Source: Heyndrickxia sporothermodurans
GTDB lineage: Bacteria; Bacillota; Bacilli; Bacillales; Bacillaceae_C
Assembly (NCBI RefSeq): GCF_016785185.1
Contig: NZ_JAEKDY010000002.1
Strand: one strand, 5' to 3'
Length of the DNA: 64,000 nucleotides
The notes under the pieces were generated by a model. The model did not search any database, was not told the origin of the DNA, and was given only the letters and a program-made list of their open reading frames with translations. Numbering within the stretch: position 1 is the stretch's first letter; each line of letters starts with the position of its first letter. Shown here piece by piece: positions 9,449 through 17,163 of the stretch. Position numbers and translations under genes: made by a program.

Positions 9449-9477
9449 ATCATAACTTGATTTAGTCATATGGTAAA
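9449..9477 (-). promoter_or_regulatory. Sigma-A-type promoter of ssbB
   Basis: Read on the minus strand: -35 TTTACC (9477-9472), 17-base spacer, -10 TATGAT (9454-9449). The weak -35 and good -10 fit an activator-dependent promoter. The ribosome site follows about 15 bases downstream. Confidence 0.65.
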
Positions 9478-9483
9478 ATTAGC

Positions 9484-9527
9484 AAAATAGTATTTTTTGT
9501 TCACTGAATTCTTGAAAATGACAATTT
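9484..9527 (-). promoter_or_regulatory. ComK box (two AT-boxes, 18-bp spacing)
   Basis: AT-box 1 at 9484-9496 is a perfect AAAA-N5-TTTT. AT-box 2 at 9515-9527 has one mismatch (AAAA-N5-ATTT). They are separated by exactly 18 bases, one of the three spacings known for ComK sites (8, 18, 31), and end 6 bases upstream of the ssbB -35. ssbB is a known ComK target in B. subtilis. Confidence 0.7.
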
Positions 9528-9638
9528 GCGCAGGATGTATTCTATATTTAGAATTAATTTTCCATTTAAAAAACTTTTTTAAGCATTTTAATTTTTATTT
9601 TCATATGAGTGATGTATTTTCTTCATCCGGTGATAATG

Positions 9639-9647
9639 TGATATAAT
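9639..9647 (+). promoter_or_regulatory. Extended -10 promoter of ywpF
   Basis: TGA followed by a perfect TATAAT (9642-9647), about 26 bases before the ywpF start. No good -35 is visible, as usual for extended -10 promoters. A GGAGGAGG ribosome site follows. Confidence 0.55.
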
Positions 9648-9673
9648 TTAACAAATATGGAGGAGGAGTTTAA

Positions 9674-10111
9674 ATGAAAACCTTCAAAATTGTATCGTTA
9701 CAAATTATTGATGATGGAAATATGATGAATATTCCTTTAGAAGATGGGTTAATTATTAATAAAGAAGATGGGAAAGCAACCTGGCTAATAGAGGCGTACA
9801 CCGATAAAAAATTTTATGATTATTTTCGTATCATACAGCAAAAAAATGATGATGTTAATGTCCAAGTAATCATCACACATGAAGGGAATGACCCTGCCCC
9901 ATTTAGCACACATATACGTGGAATAAAGAAATTCGAAAAAAATATAAGCGTACTATTAGAAGGGCATTTAAATGTGAAACGAAGCAAATATGCGGAGCTA
10001 TTACTAAATGAATTAGTCAATGATGGTTTTAGTGGAGATGAATTAGTACAGGAATTTTCAAACCGTATGAATAAAAAGAAGCGATTTGCGGTTCCGAAAA
10101 GTAAGCTATAA
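9674..10111 (+). CDS. ywpF: YwpF-like protein of unknown function
   Basis: A soluble protein of 145 residues, beginning MKTFKIVSLQIIDD, matching the YwpF family in length, N-terminus and position beside ssbB. No catalytic motif or membrane segment is visible. The mixed beta/alpha composition and basic C-terminus (NRMNKKKRF) do not point to a function. It has an extended -10 promoter and a strong GGAGGAGG site, and is divergent from ssbB. The downstream gap is short and converges with a lipoprotein gene; I see only a weak long-loop stem (AAAGGG...CCCTTT) there. Confidence 0.75.
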   Translation: MKTFKIVSLQIIDDGNMMNIPLEDGLIINKEDGKATWLIEAYTDKKFYDYFRIIQQKNDDVNVQVIITHEGNDPAPFSTHIRGIKKFEKNISVLLEGHLNVKRSKYAELLLNELVNDGFSGDELVQEFSNRMNKKKRFAVPKSKL

Positions 10112-10192
10112 AGGGAACGGAATCCGCAATATACATTAGCGCCCTTTTCTTTTCTTTAGAGGAAATGAAAAAGGCGATAGTAACAGATAAGT

Positions 10193-10471
10193 TTATTTAT
10201 TTTTATCCTTATCTTTATTAGTATTCATATCTAAATCTGTATCTTCTTTATCAATTTTATTGTCTGTGTCATTCGTTTTATTGTCATGTAAATCGGTTTT
10301 ATTATTATTTAGGTTGCTATTATCTAAGTTTTTATTTTTTACATCATTTTTGTCTACATCGTTTACACCTTTATTGTTGTTAGGTGGTGGTTTTTGATCA
10401 TTGTTTGCACAGCCAAATAGCAGCATGGTTGCTAGCAGTGAACCCCCTGCTTTTTTCAATAATTTACCCAT
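10193..10471 (-). CDS. Small Asn/Asp/Lys-rich lipoprotein
   Basis: A predicted lipoprotein of 92 residues: MGKLLKKAGGSLLATMLLFGC gives a charged start, a hydrophobic stretch and a lipobox LFGC, so Cys21 would be lipidated. The mature part is low-complexity, made almost wholly of N, D, K and T with repeated NDVDKND/KNKNLDN-like units, and is presumably disordered. The start at 10471 is preceded by AAAAAGGTGAT; an in-frame ATG at 10507 lacks a comparable site. I recognise no family. Similar short Asn-rich lipoproteins occur in spore-formers, but no sporulation signal was seen here. Confidence 0.65.
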   Translation of the reverse strand: MGKLLKKAGGSLLATMLLFGCANNDQKPPPNNNKGVNDVDKNDVKNKNLDNSNLNNNKTDLHDNKTNDTDNKIDKEDTDLDMNTNKDKDKNK

Positions 10472-10550
10472 AATAATCACCTTTTTCATATTGTTTTTCA
10501 AGACCAAAGTGTCGGCCTGCCATTAATATTCCCTCACAATTTAAATGAAT

Positions 10551-10585
10551 ACAAAAAAAGAGATTTGTTTTCACAAATCTCTTTC
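10551..10585 (-). terminator. Terminator of fabZ
   Basis: A perfect 12-bp stem AAAGAGATTTGT / ACAAATCTCTTT with a 4-base loop and a run of seven T on the minus strand. Confidence 0.9.
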
Positions 10586-10591
10586 AAAAAG

Positions 10592-11017
10592 TTATTTACC
10601 TAAAGCAAACATCATTTCTGTTTCGCAAACTAATTCACCGTTCACTGTTGCTACACCTTTTCCTTTACCGATCGGCCCTTTAAAACGAATCATTTCTACT
10701 TCAAGCCTTAATTGGTCACCGGGCTTTACTTGACGCTTAAAACGGCAGTTATCAATTCCGGTAAAAAAGGCTAGTCTTCCTCTGTTTTCTTCCTTTTTAA
10801 GCATGGCTACCGCACCAACTTGTGCTAGAGCCTCGACGATTAATACACCCGGCATGACTGGATATTCAGGAAAATGCCCATTAAAAAAGTCTTCATTGCC
10901 AGTGACGTTTTTTACTCCAACAGCACTTTTGCCTTCTTCTACTTCTAATATTTGATCAATAAGTAAAAAAGGGTAGCGGTGTGGAATAATCTCTTTAATT
11001 TGTTGAATATCTAACAT
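10592..11017 (-). CDS. fabZ: 3-hydroxyacyl-[acyl-carrier-protein] dehydratase FabZ
   Basis: Hot-dog-fold dehydratase of fatty-acid elongation, removing water from 3-hydroxyacyl-ACP in the cytosol. Its 141 residues match the family. The active-site motif GHFPEYPVMPGVLIVEALAQ carries catalytic His48 and Glu62. The ATG at 11017 follows GGAGG; the same frame stays open upstream into an intergenic repeat (to an ATG at 11185), and that 56-residue extension is not credible. fabZ lies next to flhOP and mbl as in B. subtilis (ywpB). It has its own terminator. Its promoter must lie in or near the repeat; I could not identify it with confidence. Confidence 0.96.
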   Translation of the reverse strand: MLDIQQIKEIIPHRYPFLLIDQILEVEEGKSAVGVKNVTGNEDFFNGHFPEYPVMPGVLIVEALAQVGAVAMLKKEENRGRLAFFTGIDNCRFKRQVKPGDQLRLEVEMIRFKGPIGKGKGVATVNGELVCETEMMFALGK

Positions 11018-11063
11018 TTCAAAAAAACCTCCATTTTCAAATAAGGCTCTGCTAAACTTACCT

Positions 11064-11190
11064 GTTGATTTCCGCTCCAGGCACTCGCTTTCCGCGGGCG
11101 GTTCGGGAGCCTCCTCGTCGCTTCGCGCCTGCGGGGTCTCCCGTATACCGTTTATCCCGCAGGAGTCTCGTGCCTTCCGCTCCAATCAAC
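11064..11190. repeat. 127-bp GC-rich intergenic repeat with inverted ends
   Basis: Bounded by GTTGATTTCCGCTCCAGGCA on the left and CTTCCGCTCCAATCAAC on the right, i.e. terminal GTTGATT/AATCAAC inverted repeats. The interior is strikingly GC-rich for this genome and holds nested inverted arms (GCACTCG/CTCGTGC; GGGAGCC...GTCTCCCG). It resembles a family of non-autonomous repeats common between genes in Bacillaceae. It sits 46 bases upstream of fabZ. A collapsed relative is at 46478-46500. Confidence 0.8.
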
Positions 11191-11231
11191 ATAGTTGCAA
11201 ATTCAACAATATGATTTAACATAGACTTCAT

Positions 11232-11260
11232 TAAAAAAGAAAGGGCGTCTACCCTTTCTT
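11232..11260 (-). terminator. Terminator of the EpuA-like gene, overlapping its stop
   Basis: Stem AAGAAAGGG / CCCTTTCTT with a 7-base loop and a T-run on the minus strand. It overlaps the TAA of the gene ending at 11259. Confidence 0.85.
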
Positions 11261-11525
11261 ATTTTTTATTTACTAAGTCAATTATATGGGTCCAGGTAGA
11301 TTTTTTCAATGCGTCCATCGGTTTTCCATCTCCAATTACTCCATAACCTATGATTACACCGAGTATTAAACTAATGAACAAAGTAAAGATCACAATAATT
11401 ACCCTTAACCAAATTGGAATTAAACGAACGCGTACTTTCCTTTTTTCTTTGGTAGATGCCTTTACTTTCTCTTCTTTTAGTTGTTCACGTGTCTTTGGAT
11501 TGTGCTGGATTTCCTTTTCTGTCAT
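11259..11525 (-). CDS. EpuA-type small membrane protein
   Basis: A protein of 88 residues with a charged N-terminus (Lys/Glu, about 1-35), one transmembrane helix (about 38-62, VIIVIFTLFISLILGVIIGY) and a short outer tail with GDGKPMDAL...W. This matches the EpuA family, often mislabelled 'DNA-directed RNA polymerase subunit beta', found next to flagellar and mbl genes in bacilli. Nothing in it resembles RNA polymerase. It lies just after flhP (14 bases), so it is the last gene of the flhO-flhP unit. AAAAGGGG precedes the ATG. Function unknown; the family call is from memory of the pattern. Confidence 0.75.
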   Translation of the reverse strand: MTEKEIQHNPKTREQLKEEKVKASTKEKRKVRVRLIPIWLRVIIVIFTLFISLILGVIIGYGVIGDGKPMDALKKSTWTHIIDLVNKK

Positions 11526-11539
11526 TGATTTAACCCCTT

Positions 11540-12373
11540 TTAACGAATACCATTTATTAGACCCATCATTTGATCTGACATCGTAATAGCTTTCGATTGA
11601 AATTGATAGGAACGTTGTACATTAATCAAATCAGTCATTTCTTTTCCTGTGTCAACATTCGATGTCTCGAGCGAACCTCGTTTCATTGATATTTGATTTC
11701 TTAAAGGACCCGTCATCTCTGTTAAAACATCATTGATGTTTATGTTCGCTTTTGCAGGAATTCCTAGAAGATTTTCTCCTATTTGTTCAAGAAACTGAGG
11801 CTTTCTTACTGAGATCATACCTAAATTTGCTGTTTGTTGTTTGCCATTGGCTAAAGTAACGGTAATCTTCCCATTATTTGAAATGGCATAATCCTTCGCG
11901 TTTTTGTTAAAAATAATCATTTGATTATTTTCATCCAGTACTGGGTAACCACTACTATTTACAAGAACTACTTCATTCGTACCCATCGGTGATAACGAGA
12001 AGTTTCCGTCACGTGTATAACAAACTTCGTTTTTCCCATTTTTATTTGACATTACTTTAAAGAATTGCTTTTCATTCGTTAAAGCTACATCTAACGGTCT
12101 ACCTGTATCTTTAATGTTACCCTGGGTCAATACAAGCTGGGCTTGTGCCATTTTTGCACCTGTCCCTAAACGTATCTCCTCGGGAGTTAGTCTACCGATT
12201 TCGTCGTTTTTATTCGGTTGATTATTAAACGATTGGGCTAAAAGGTCGGTAAAAGTAACTTCCCTTTTTTTAAACCCATTTGTATCTGCATTTGCCATAT
12301 TGTTACTAATAATATCAAGCTGTTTTTGCAGTTGATTCATTGTATTAGATGCGATTATCATTGATCTATTCAC
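11540..12373 (-). CDS. flhP: Flagellar hook-basal body protein FlhP
   Basis: Axial rod/hook-family protein (FlgG-like) of 277 residues, exported by the flagellar type III apparatus. Seen: the N-terminal rod motif LDIISNNMANADTNGFKKRE, a middle domain with YTRDGNFSLSPMG, and the C-terminal motif LETSNVDTGKEMTDLINVQRSYQFQSKAI. These ends form the coiled-coil axial core. It follows flhO with a 28-base gap. FlhO and FlhP are distal-rod proteins in B. subtilis. Its presence supports motility. Confidence 0.93.
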   Translation of the reverse strand: MNRSMIIASNTMNQLQKQLDIISNNMANADTNGFKKREVTFTDLLAQSFNNQPNKNDEIGRLTPEEIRLGTGAKMAQAQLVLTQGNIKDTGRPLDVALTNEKQFFKVMSNKNGKNEVCYTRDGNFSLSPMGTNEVVLVNSSGYPVLDENNQMIIFNKNAKDYAISNNGKITVTLANGKQQTANLGMISVRKPQFLEQIGENLLGIPAKANININDVLTEMTGPLRNQISMKRGSLETSNVDTGKEMTDLINVQRSYQFQSKAITMSDQMMGLINGIR

Positions 12374-12401
12374 AATTCGATTCCCTCACATTAATTTTCT
12401 C

Positions 12402-13211
12402 TTAACCATTTACACGACCAATCTCATTTACCGCTCGTTCCATGCTTTTATCATACGCCTGAAGAACCTTTTGATTTGCCTCAAATGAACGATATGTTGA
12501 TAGCATGTCAGTCATTGTTTGAGAGATATCTACATTCGAACGTTCGAGAAATCCTTGCTGAAGTCGATATTGATTATTGGATGCATTTGGAAGCTCACGA
12601 TTATTTTCAGTACGGTATAAACCGTCCCCTTCTTTCATTAAATTCTCAGGGTTATTTGAATACACGATACCTAATTGAGCTCTCGTTCCATCGCCAGTTA
12701 TCGTTCCATTACTACTAACCTCAAATTGATCACTGTTCAAACGAATCTTATTTTGCTGATTATCTAAAACATACAGACCATTCGCAGTTGTTAGGTATCC
12801 ATTTGGGTCAATTGTAAAATTCCCATTACGGGTATATTTCGTTTCTCCCTTTTGATCTTGAACAGTAAAAAAGGCACTGCTTTTGTTTCCATTTAAATCG
12901 ATAAGTGCTAAATCTGTCTTTAAACCTGTTTCTTGCATATCGCCTTGCAGAAATTTAGGGATCGCTTCTTGTAAATAAACGCCTGTATTAAGAGCACCAA
13001 TTTTTTGAAATCTAGAATAAGAAATACTATTTTCAACAGGGATAGATTTCTTGTCAAGTCGTTGTAACAACATTTCAGGAAATGCTCTTATTGCTGATTG
13101 GTCACTTTTAAAACCTGGTGTATTTGAATTTGCCATATTGTTTGTCAACAGGTCGGTTTTTCTTTGTTGTGTAATCATTCCTGATGCTGCTGTATAAAAG
13201 CCTCTTAACAT
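12402..13211 (-). CDS. flhO: Flagellar hook-basal body protein FlhO
   Basis: Paralogue of FlhP, of 269 residues. It starts MLRGFYTAASGM and shows the rod motif TDLLTNNMANSNTPGFKSD, middle motif YTRNGNFTIDPNGYL and C-terminal LERSNVDISQTMTDMLSTYR. It forms part of the flagellar rod. It lies 43 bases after mbl on the same strand, ahead of flhP, reproducing the mbl-flhO-flhP order of B. subtilis. Confidence 0.93.
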   Translation of the reverse strand: MLRGFYTAASGMITQQRKTDLLTNNMANSNTPGFKSDQSAIRAFPEMLLQRLDKKSIPVENSISYSRFQKIGALNTGVYLQEAIPKFLQGDMQETGLKTDLALIDLNGNKSSAFFTVQDQKGETKYTRNGNFTIDPNGYLTTANGLYVLDNQQNKIRLNSDQFEVSSNGTITGDGTRAQLGIVYSNNPENLMKEGDGLYRTENNRELPNASNNQYRLQQGFLERSNVDISQTMTDMLSTYRSFEANQKVLQAYDKSMERAVNEIGRVNG

Positions 13212-13254
13212 TGTCTACACCTGCCTATAATATATTGAATATCCGTAAAGAATA

Positions 13255-14253
13255 TTAAAATCTCCTACTTGCAATTTTATCCATATTTTCAAGCATGATT
13301 CCCGTACCAATTGCTACCGAGTCCATTGGCTCCTCAGCCACTAATACAGGGACTTTTAACTCTTCTGCCAGTAATTGATCTATTCCGTGTAAAAGAGCGC
13401 CACCGCCTGTTAAAATCACTCCACGATCGATAATATCTGCAGATAACTCCGGAGGGGTTTTCTCTAACACATTTTTAGCCGCTTGTACAATTACAGAAAC
13501 CGATTCTCTTAACGCTAATTCAACTTCTTTTGAATTAACCGTAATTGTTCGTGGGAGACCTGTGACCATATCACGACCGCGAATTTCCATTTCCTCATTT
13601 CTAGAACCTGGGAATACTGTACCTATATTAATTTTAATATTTTCAGCTGTACGTTCTCCAATCAATAGCTTGTATTCTTTTTTTATGTATTGAAGGATTT
13701 CGGTATCGAATTTATCCCCAGCCATTTTAATTGATGCTGAAGTAACGATATCTCCCATAGAAAGAACAGCAACATCTGTTGTTCCACCACCAATATCGAC
13801 TACCATATTCCCGCTTGGCTGAAAGATATCCATTCCAGCTCCAATCGCAGCGACCTTTGGCTCTTCTTCTAAGTAAACCTTTTTACCGCCGCTTTTTTCT
13901 GCTGCTTCTCTAATTGCTTTTTGTTCTACACTCGTAATGTTAGTAGGACAGCATATTAAGATCCGAGGTTTTGATAAGAATCCCTTTACATTTAATTTAT
14001 TGATAAAATGTCTAAGCATCGTTTCCGTCACATCAAAGTCAGCAATAACCCCATCTTTCAATGGGCGAATCGCCACGATATTTCCTGGAGTTCTCCCAAC
14101 CATACGACGGGCTTCTTCACCAACCGCCAATACTTTATTCACATTTTTATCAATGGCAACAACAGATGGCTCATTTAAAACAATCCCCTGTCCTTTTACA
14201 TGTATCAATACATTCGCTGTTCCTAAGTCGATTCCAATATCCTTTGCAAACAT
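13255..14253 (-). CDS. mbl: MreB-like rod-shape protein Mbl
   Basis: Bacterial actin of 332 residues that polymerises on the inner membrane and steers lateral wall synthesis. Seen: phosphate-1 loop DIGIDLGTANVLIHV, phosphate-2 VVDIGGGTTDVAVLS, and the adenosine motif GVILTGGGALLHGI. The short N-terminus and NVLIHVKGQGIVLNEPSVV distinguish Mbl-type proteins from MreB, and the position between spoIIID and flhO is that of mbl. Length is normal for the family. Confidence 0.96.
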   Translation of the reverse strand: MFAKDIGIDLGTANVLIHVKGQGIVLNEPSVVAIDKNVNKVLAVGEEARRMVGRTPGNIVAIRPLKDGVIADFDVTETMLRHFINKLNVKGFLSKPRILICCPTNITSVEQKAIREAAEKSGGKKVYLEEEPKVAAIGAGMDIFQPSGNMVVDIGGGTTDVAVLSMGDIVTSASIKMAGDKFDTEILQYIKKEYKLLIGERTAENIKINIGTVFPGSRNEEMEIRGRDMVTGLPRTITVNSKEVELALRESVSVIVQAAKNVLEKTPPELSADIIDRGVILTGGGALLHGIDQLLAEELKVPVLVAEEPMDSVAIGTGIMLENMDKIASRRF

Positions 14254-14454
14254 TTAATATATACTCCTTCCGTCTTAAATCACGCATTTTAAAGGGTTAT
14301 CTATGTAAAGTTTTTCTGTCCAAAAGTTTTTATTTCCCTAATTTAATATTCTAGCATATTTTTGTCGATTTTAGGAATGACTTGTCATAAAATATTTTTT
14401 AAAATATGGAAAAAATATGTGAAACTTTTCTTATATAAAATAGTCATTAATAAA

Positions 14455-14488
14455 ATAAATTAAAGAAGCAATCTTATTTAGATTGCTC
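14455..14488 (-). terminator. Terminator of spoIIID
   Basis: Stem AGCAATCT / AGATTGCT with a 5-base loop, followed on the minus strand by a T-rich stretch. Confidence 0.75.
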
Positions 14489-14497
14489 CCCACTCCT

Positions 14498-14761
14498 CTA
14501 ATTACTTTGAAATTCTTCTTTTTTATATTTTTGTTTTGTTGCTTCACCACCACGAAGGTGTCGAATTGATTTATGATAATCTAATATTTCCTTTACTTCA
14601 TTGGCAAGTTCCGGATTTATTTCTGGTAATCGTTCTGTAAGGTCTTTGTGGACAGTACTTTTGGACACGCCAAACTCTTTCGCAATTACGCGAACTGTTT
14701 TTCTCGTCTCCACGATATACTTTCCAATCTTGATAGTTCTCTCTTTGATGTAATCGTGCAC
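14498..14761 (-). CDS. spoIIID: Mother-cell transcription factor SpoIIID
   Basis: DNA-binding regulator that switches genes on or off in the mother cell after sigma-E activation. Its 87 residues open with HDYIKERTIKIGKYIVETR; the helix-turn-helix is VRVIAKEFGVSKSTVHKDLT, followed by the conserved HKSIRHLRGGEAT. The GTG at 14761 is chosen because a GGGGAGGG site lies 8 bases before it and because SpoIIID begins at HDYIKER; the ATG at 14779 lies upstream of that site. It is monocistronic with a terminator at 14455-14488. Confidence 0.95.
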   Translation of the reverse strand: MHDYIKERTIKIGKYIVETRKTVRVIAKEFGVSKSTVHKDLTERLPEINPELANEVKEILDYHKSIRHLRGGEATKQKYKKEEFQSN

Positions 14762-15132
14762 ACCACTCGCCCTCCCCAAATTGGATGTGAGAAGTGTGAA
14801 ATGAGACTCGTTTATTTTCGACTGAAAATACTGTATTCCCCATATGATACTTTAAAACTTTGCTTTCATATGTGGCAGAAGGTGATTCAAACACCTTCTG
14901 TAGGTACTGAGACTAATCAAATATATAACTAAATCTATAGGATCTATGGTTAACGATTCCTCACCTCAAACACTCTCTTTGTTTTTGTCAAGTTTGTAAC
15001 ATTTTATTAGCTTGGGTTAAAATATATGCACAAAAACCGTAACAAGGACAAGGTTTATTACTAAAATTTCTGACGAATAAAAATACGACTTTTCACACGA
15101 CAAAATCTTTAGGAAAATAATACAAAAACAAA
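14762..15132. other. Gap upstream of spoIIID with a 9-bp inverted repeat
   Basis: No gene is visible in this 371-base stretch. It must hold the spoIIID promoter. A perfect inverted repeat CAGAAGGTG / CACCTTCTG with a 7-base loop lies at 14876-14900, about 115 bases upstream of the spoIIID start, with no T-run after it on either strand. A sigma-E -10-like AATACAGT is present nearer the gene, but I could not match a -35 at the right distance. Confidence 0.5.
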
Positions 15133-15165
15133 TAAAAAAGGACAGAATCTATTAAATTCTGCCCC
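15133..15165 (-). terminator. Terminator of spoIIQ
   Basis: Stem GGCAGAAT / ATTCTGTCC (one bulge) with a 7-base loop, then a run of six T on the minus strand. Confidence 0.85.
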
Positions 15166-15173
15166 TTTGGTTA

Positions 15174-15992
15174 TTATCCTTGTGTATCTTCTTGATCGGT
15201 ACCATTTGTAGTGTCTTCTTTATTATCCTGTTGTTTTGATTGATCACTTTCATCATTTGACTTTTCATTATTTTGATCAACCGCTTGTTCTTTTACAACT
15301 TCTTCAATAGAAGATGCTGGTTTATCGAAATAAGAAACAGGATTCACAGCTATATTGTCTTTTCTAATTTCAAAGTGAAGATGTGTTTTTGCTTTTTCGT
15401 TTAGTTGACTTGTACTTGCAGTAGCAATAACTTGTCCTTGTTTTACCTTATCTCCAACACTAACTTTATAGTCTTTAATGGATTGATATTGTGTAACAAC
15501 ACCATCTTCATGTTGGATTTCAATGACGTTTCCAAGTACAGAGTCATCTTCCACTTTTGAAACAGTACCACTTAATGCTGCAACAACTTCAAAGTCTTTT
15601 GCATCCTTCATGGTAATGTCAATTCCACGATTAGGTTGATACGTTGAACCATAAACAATCATTGCTGCCTCTTGCTTGTCTTCAGAAGCCTTTTCGTCAT
15701 AGAATTCTTTGTCAATTTGGGCCTGTTCCGTATTTTTGACTGGCCATTTAAAGTTTTCTACAGATTTTCCTACTTCAACCGCGTCATTCTTGTTGCCGTT
15801 TTTACCTAGTTTATCCCCTTGCATACCAAATTCATTTTTTGCTGATTGATTACCTGATGATTGGTACCAAAAGATTGCTGAAATAATTAATGCAGCACTT
15901 GCTAGATAAATAGCAGGATAAACCCAACGTTTTTTTAAGAAGCTTTTTTTACCCTTTTTTTGAGAAGTTAGTTTCTTTTCTTCCTCTCTCAT
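15174..15992 (-). CDS. spoIIQ: Engulfment protein SpoIIQ
   Basis: Forespore membrane protein of 272 residues that pairs with SpoIIIAH across the intermembrane space during engulfment. A basic N-terminus (MREEEKKL...) precedes one transmembrane helix (about residues 25-45), a linker, and a LytM/M23 domain (about 85-215). The second zinc motif HLHFE is present, but the first metal His is replaced: QPNRGID instead of HxGxD, as in catalytically dead SpoIIQ of Bacillus. The C-tail is Asp/Gln/Asn-rich and disordered. The ATG at 15992 follows GAGGTGATG. A sigma-F promoter match lies immediately upstream. Confidence 0.95.
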   Translation of the reverse strand: MREEEKKLTSQKKGKKSFLKKRWVYPAIYLASAALIISAIFWYQSSGNQSAKNEFGMQGDKLGKNGNKNDAVEVGKSVENFKWPVKNTEQAQIDKEFYDEKASEDKQEAAMIVYGSTYQPNRGIDITMKDAKDFEVVAALSGTVSKVEDDSVLGNVIEIQHEDGVVTQYQSIKDYKVSVGDKVKQGQVIATASTSQLNEKAKTHLHFEIRKDNIAVNPVSYFDKPASSIEEVVKEQAVDQNNEKSNDESDQSKQQDNKEDTTNGTDQEDTQG

Positions 15993-16010
15993 TTTCATCA
16001 CCTCAGCAAC

Positions 16011-16040
16011 CATTTTGAACACAAATGCGAAAATATATAC
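16011..16040 (-). promoter_or_regulatory. Sigma-F promoter of spoIIQ
   Basis: Minus strand: -35 GTATA (16040-16036), exactly 15 bases, then -10 GTTCAAAATG (16020-16011), one mismatch from the GGnnAnAnTR consensus. It leaves a very short leader before the ribosome site. spoIIQ is sigma-F dependent in B. subtilis. Confidence 0.7.
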
Positions 16041-16061
16041 ATTTTTACGAAAATTTTTTTA

Positions 16062-16097
16062 ATAAATAAAAAAATAGCTTGAAAATCACAAGCTATT
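16062..16097 (-). terminator. Terminator of spoIID
   Basis: A perfect 9-bp stem AATAGCTTG / CAAGCTATT with a 7-base loop, followed by a T-run on the minus strand. Confidence 0.88.
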
Positions 16098-16107
16098 GGG
16101 CTAAATA

Positions 16108-17118
16108 TTATTTTTTTGCGGTTACTTTATCTAATAATTGCTTTGATTCACTAATCTCTATTCCTTGGTAATAATGTTGTACAATCTCCTTATAACTCTT
16201 TCCACTTCGAGCCATACCATTTGCTCCGTATTGGCTCATCCCTACCCCGTGACCATATCCTCTCGTTGTCACGATAATTTTATTGCCTTTTCTAGCTAAG
16301 CTAAAGTCGGAGGATCGAAGACCTAATTTTTCACGCACCTCTCTTCCGGTAAATTTTTTTCCACCGATGATTACTGTTCCAATTCTTTTACCTTCTGTTA
16401 ACGTAAAGTTTGTACTTACTTCTTTATTATCTCTTAAAGTCACGCCTAGTTTTTTCTCAACATCATTAACTACAAATTCTTGTTGGTATTGATATTTTGG
16501 GGACTTTTTATCCCACGGACTTTCCACACTTTTTAAATACGGAATCGCATTTGCCCAGTAATCCTGCGAATTCTCGGTATATCCATTACTTGTCGAAAAA
16601 AACGAGGCAAAGATCGGCTTTCCATCATACGTTAATATTTTTCCTTCTGTTGCTTTTACTGCTTTCGTAATTTTATTTATGTTCTTTTGATATTTTGAAC
16701 CCCAATGTTTTTTTAATTCCTTTTTATTTTGAAACACCTGATCACTCACTGTATCGGTTACATTGGCTCCTTTAGGAATACCCTTATTCCCGCTTAATAG
16801 TTGCCTAACAATATATGTTCGTGCTGCTAATGCTTGTGCCTTGAGTGCTTCCTCTTCAAAGGTTGCAGGCATTTCTGAAGCAACTACCCCTACTACATAC
16901 TCTTCTAATGGTACTTGTTCAACTTTTTGACTAGTATTTCTGAAAACAGCTATATCAATAGATGATTGTAATGTACTTGTATTTTTTTCTTTCATATTTT
17001 CATCAAGCTTTCCACTTGCCTTTTCTTTTGAAAAAGGCAGTACAAGGAGCGATGGAATGGCGAATGATACGGCGAGAATTAGGATACTGACAAGGACAAT
17101 TGGCTTAATATGTTTCAT
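16108..17118 (-). CDS. spoIID: Stage II sporulation protein D (lytic transglycosylase)
   Basis: Mother-cell peptidoglycan hydrolase of the DMP engulfment machine; it cleaves glycan strands stripped of peptides by SpoIIP. Its 336 residues include one N-terminal transmembrane anchor (about 5-27) and a SpoIID/LytB domain. The motif VGVVASEMPATFEEEALKAQ carries the expected catalytic Glu, followed by ARTYIVRQL, FASFFSTSNGYTE and the C-terminal GYGHGVGMSQYGANGMA. The ATG at 17118 follows GGAGG; the ATG at 17133 overlaps that site. A sigma-E promoter candidate lies upstream. Confidence 0.95.
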   Translation of the reverse strand: MKHIKPIVLVSILILAVSFAIPSLLVLPFSKEKASGKLDENMKEKNTSTLQSSIDIAVFRNTSQKVEQVPLEEYVVGVVASEMPATFEEEALKAQALAARTYIVRQLLSGNKGIPKGANVTDTVSDQVFQNKKELKKHWGSKYQKNINKITKAVKATEGKILTYDGKPIFASFFSTSNGYTENSQDYWANAIPYLKSVESPWDKKSPKYQYQQEFVVNDVEKKLGVTLRDNKEVSTNFTLTEGKRIGTVIIGGKKFTGREVREKLGLRSSDFSLARKGNKIIVTTRGYGHGVGMSQYGANGMARSGKSYKEIVQHYYQGIEISESKQLLDKVTAKK

Positions 17119-17163
17119 GCTTGATGCCTCCATATTGGTAATTTATTTATTTTCCTCCTTTCA

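Noticed and set aside
9568..9580. A third AAAA-N5-TTTT box near ywpF
   Set aside because: It is 71 bases from the first box, not at a ComK spacing, and such AT-rich matches are common.
11018..11185. N-terminal extension of FabZ by 56 residues
   Set aside because: It is translated from the intergenic repeat; a GGAGG site and the family length place the start at 11017.
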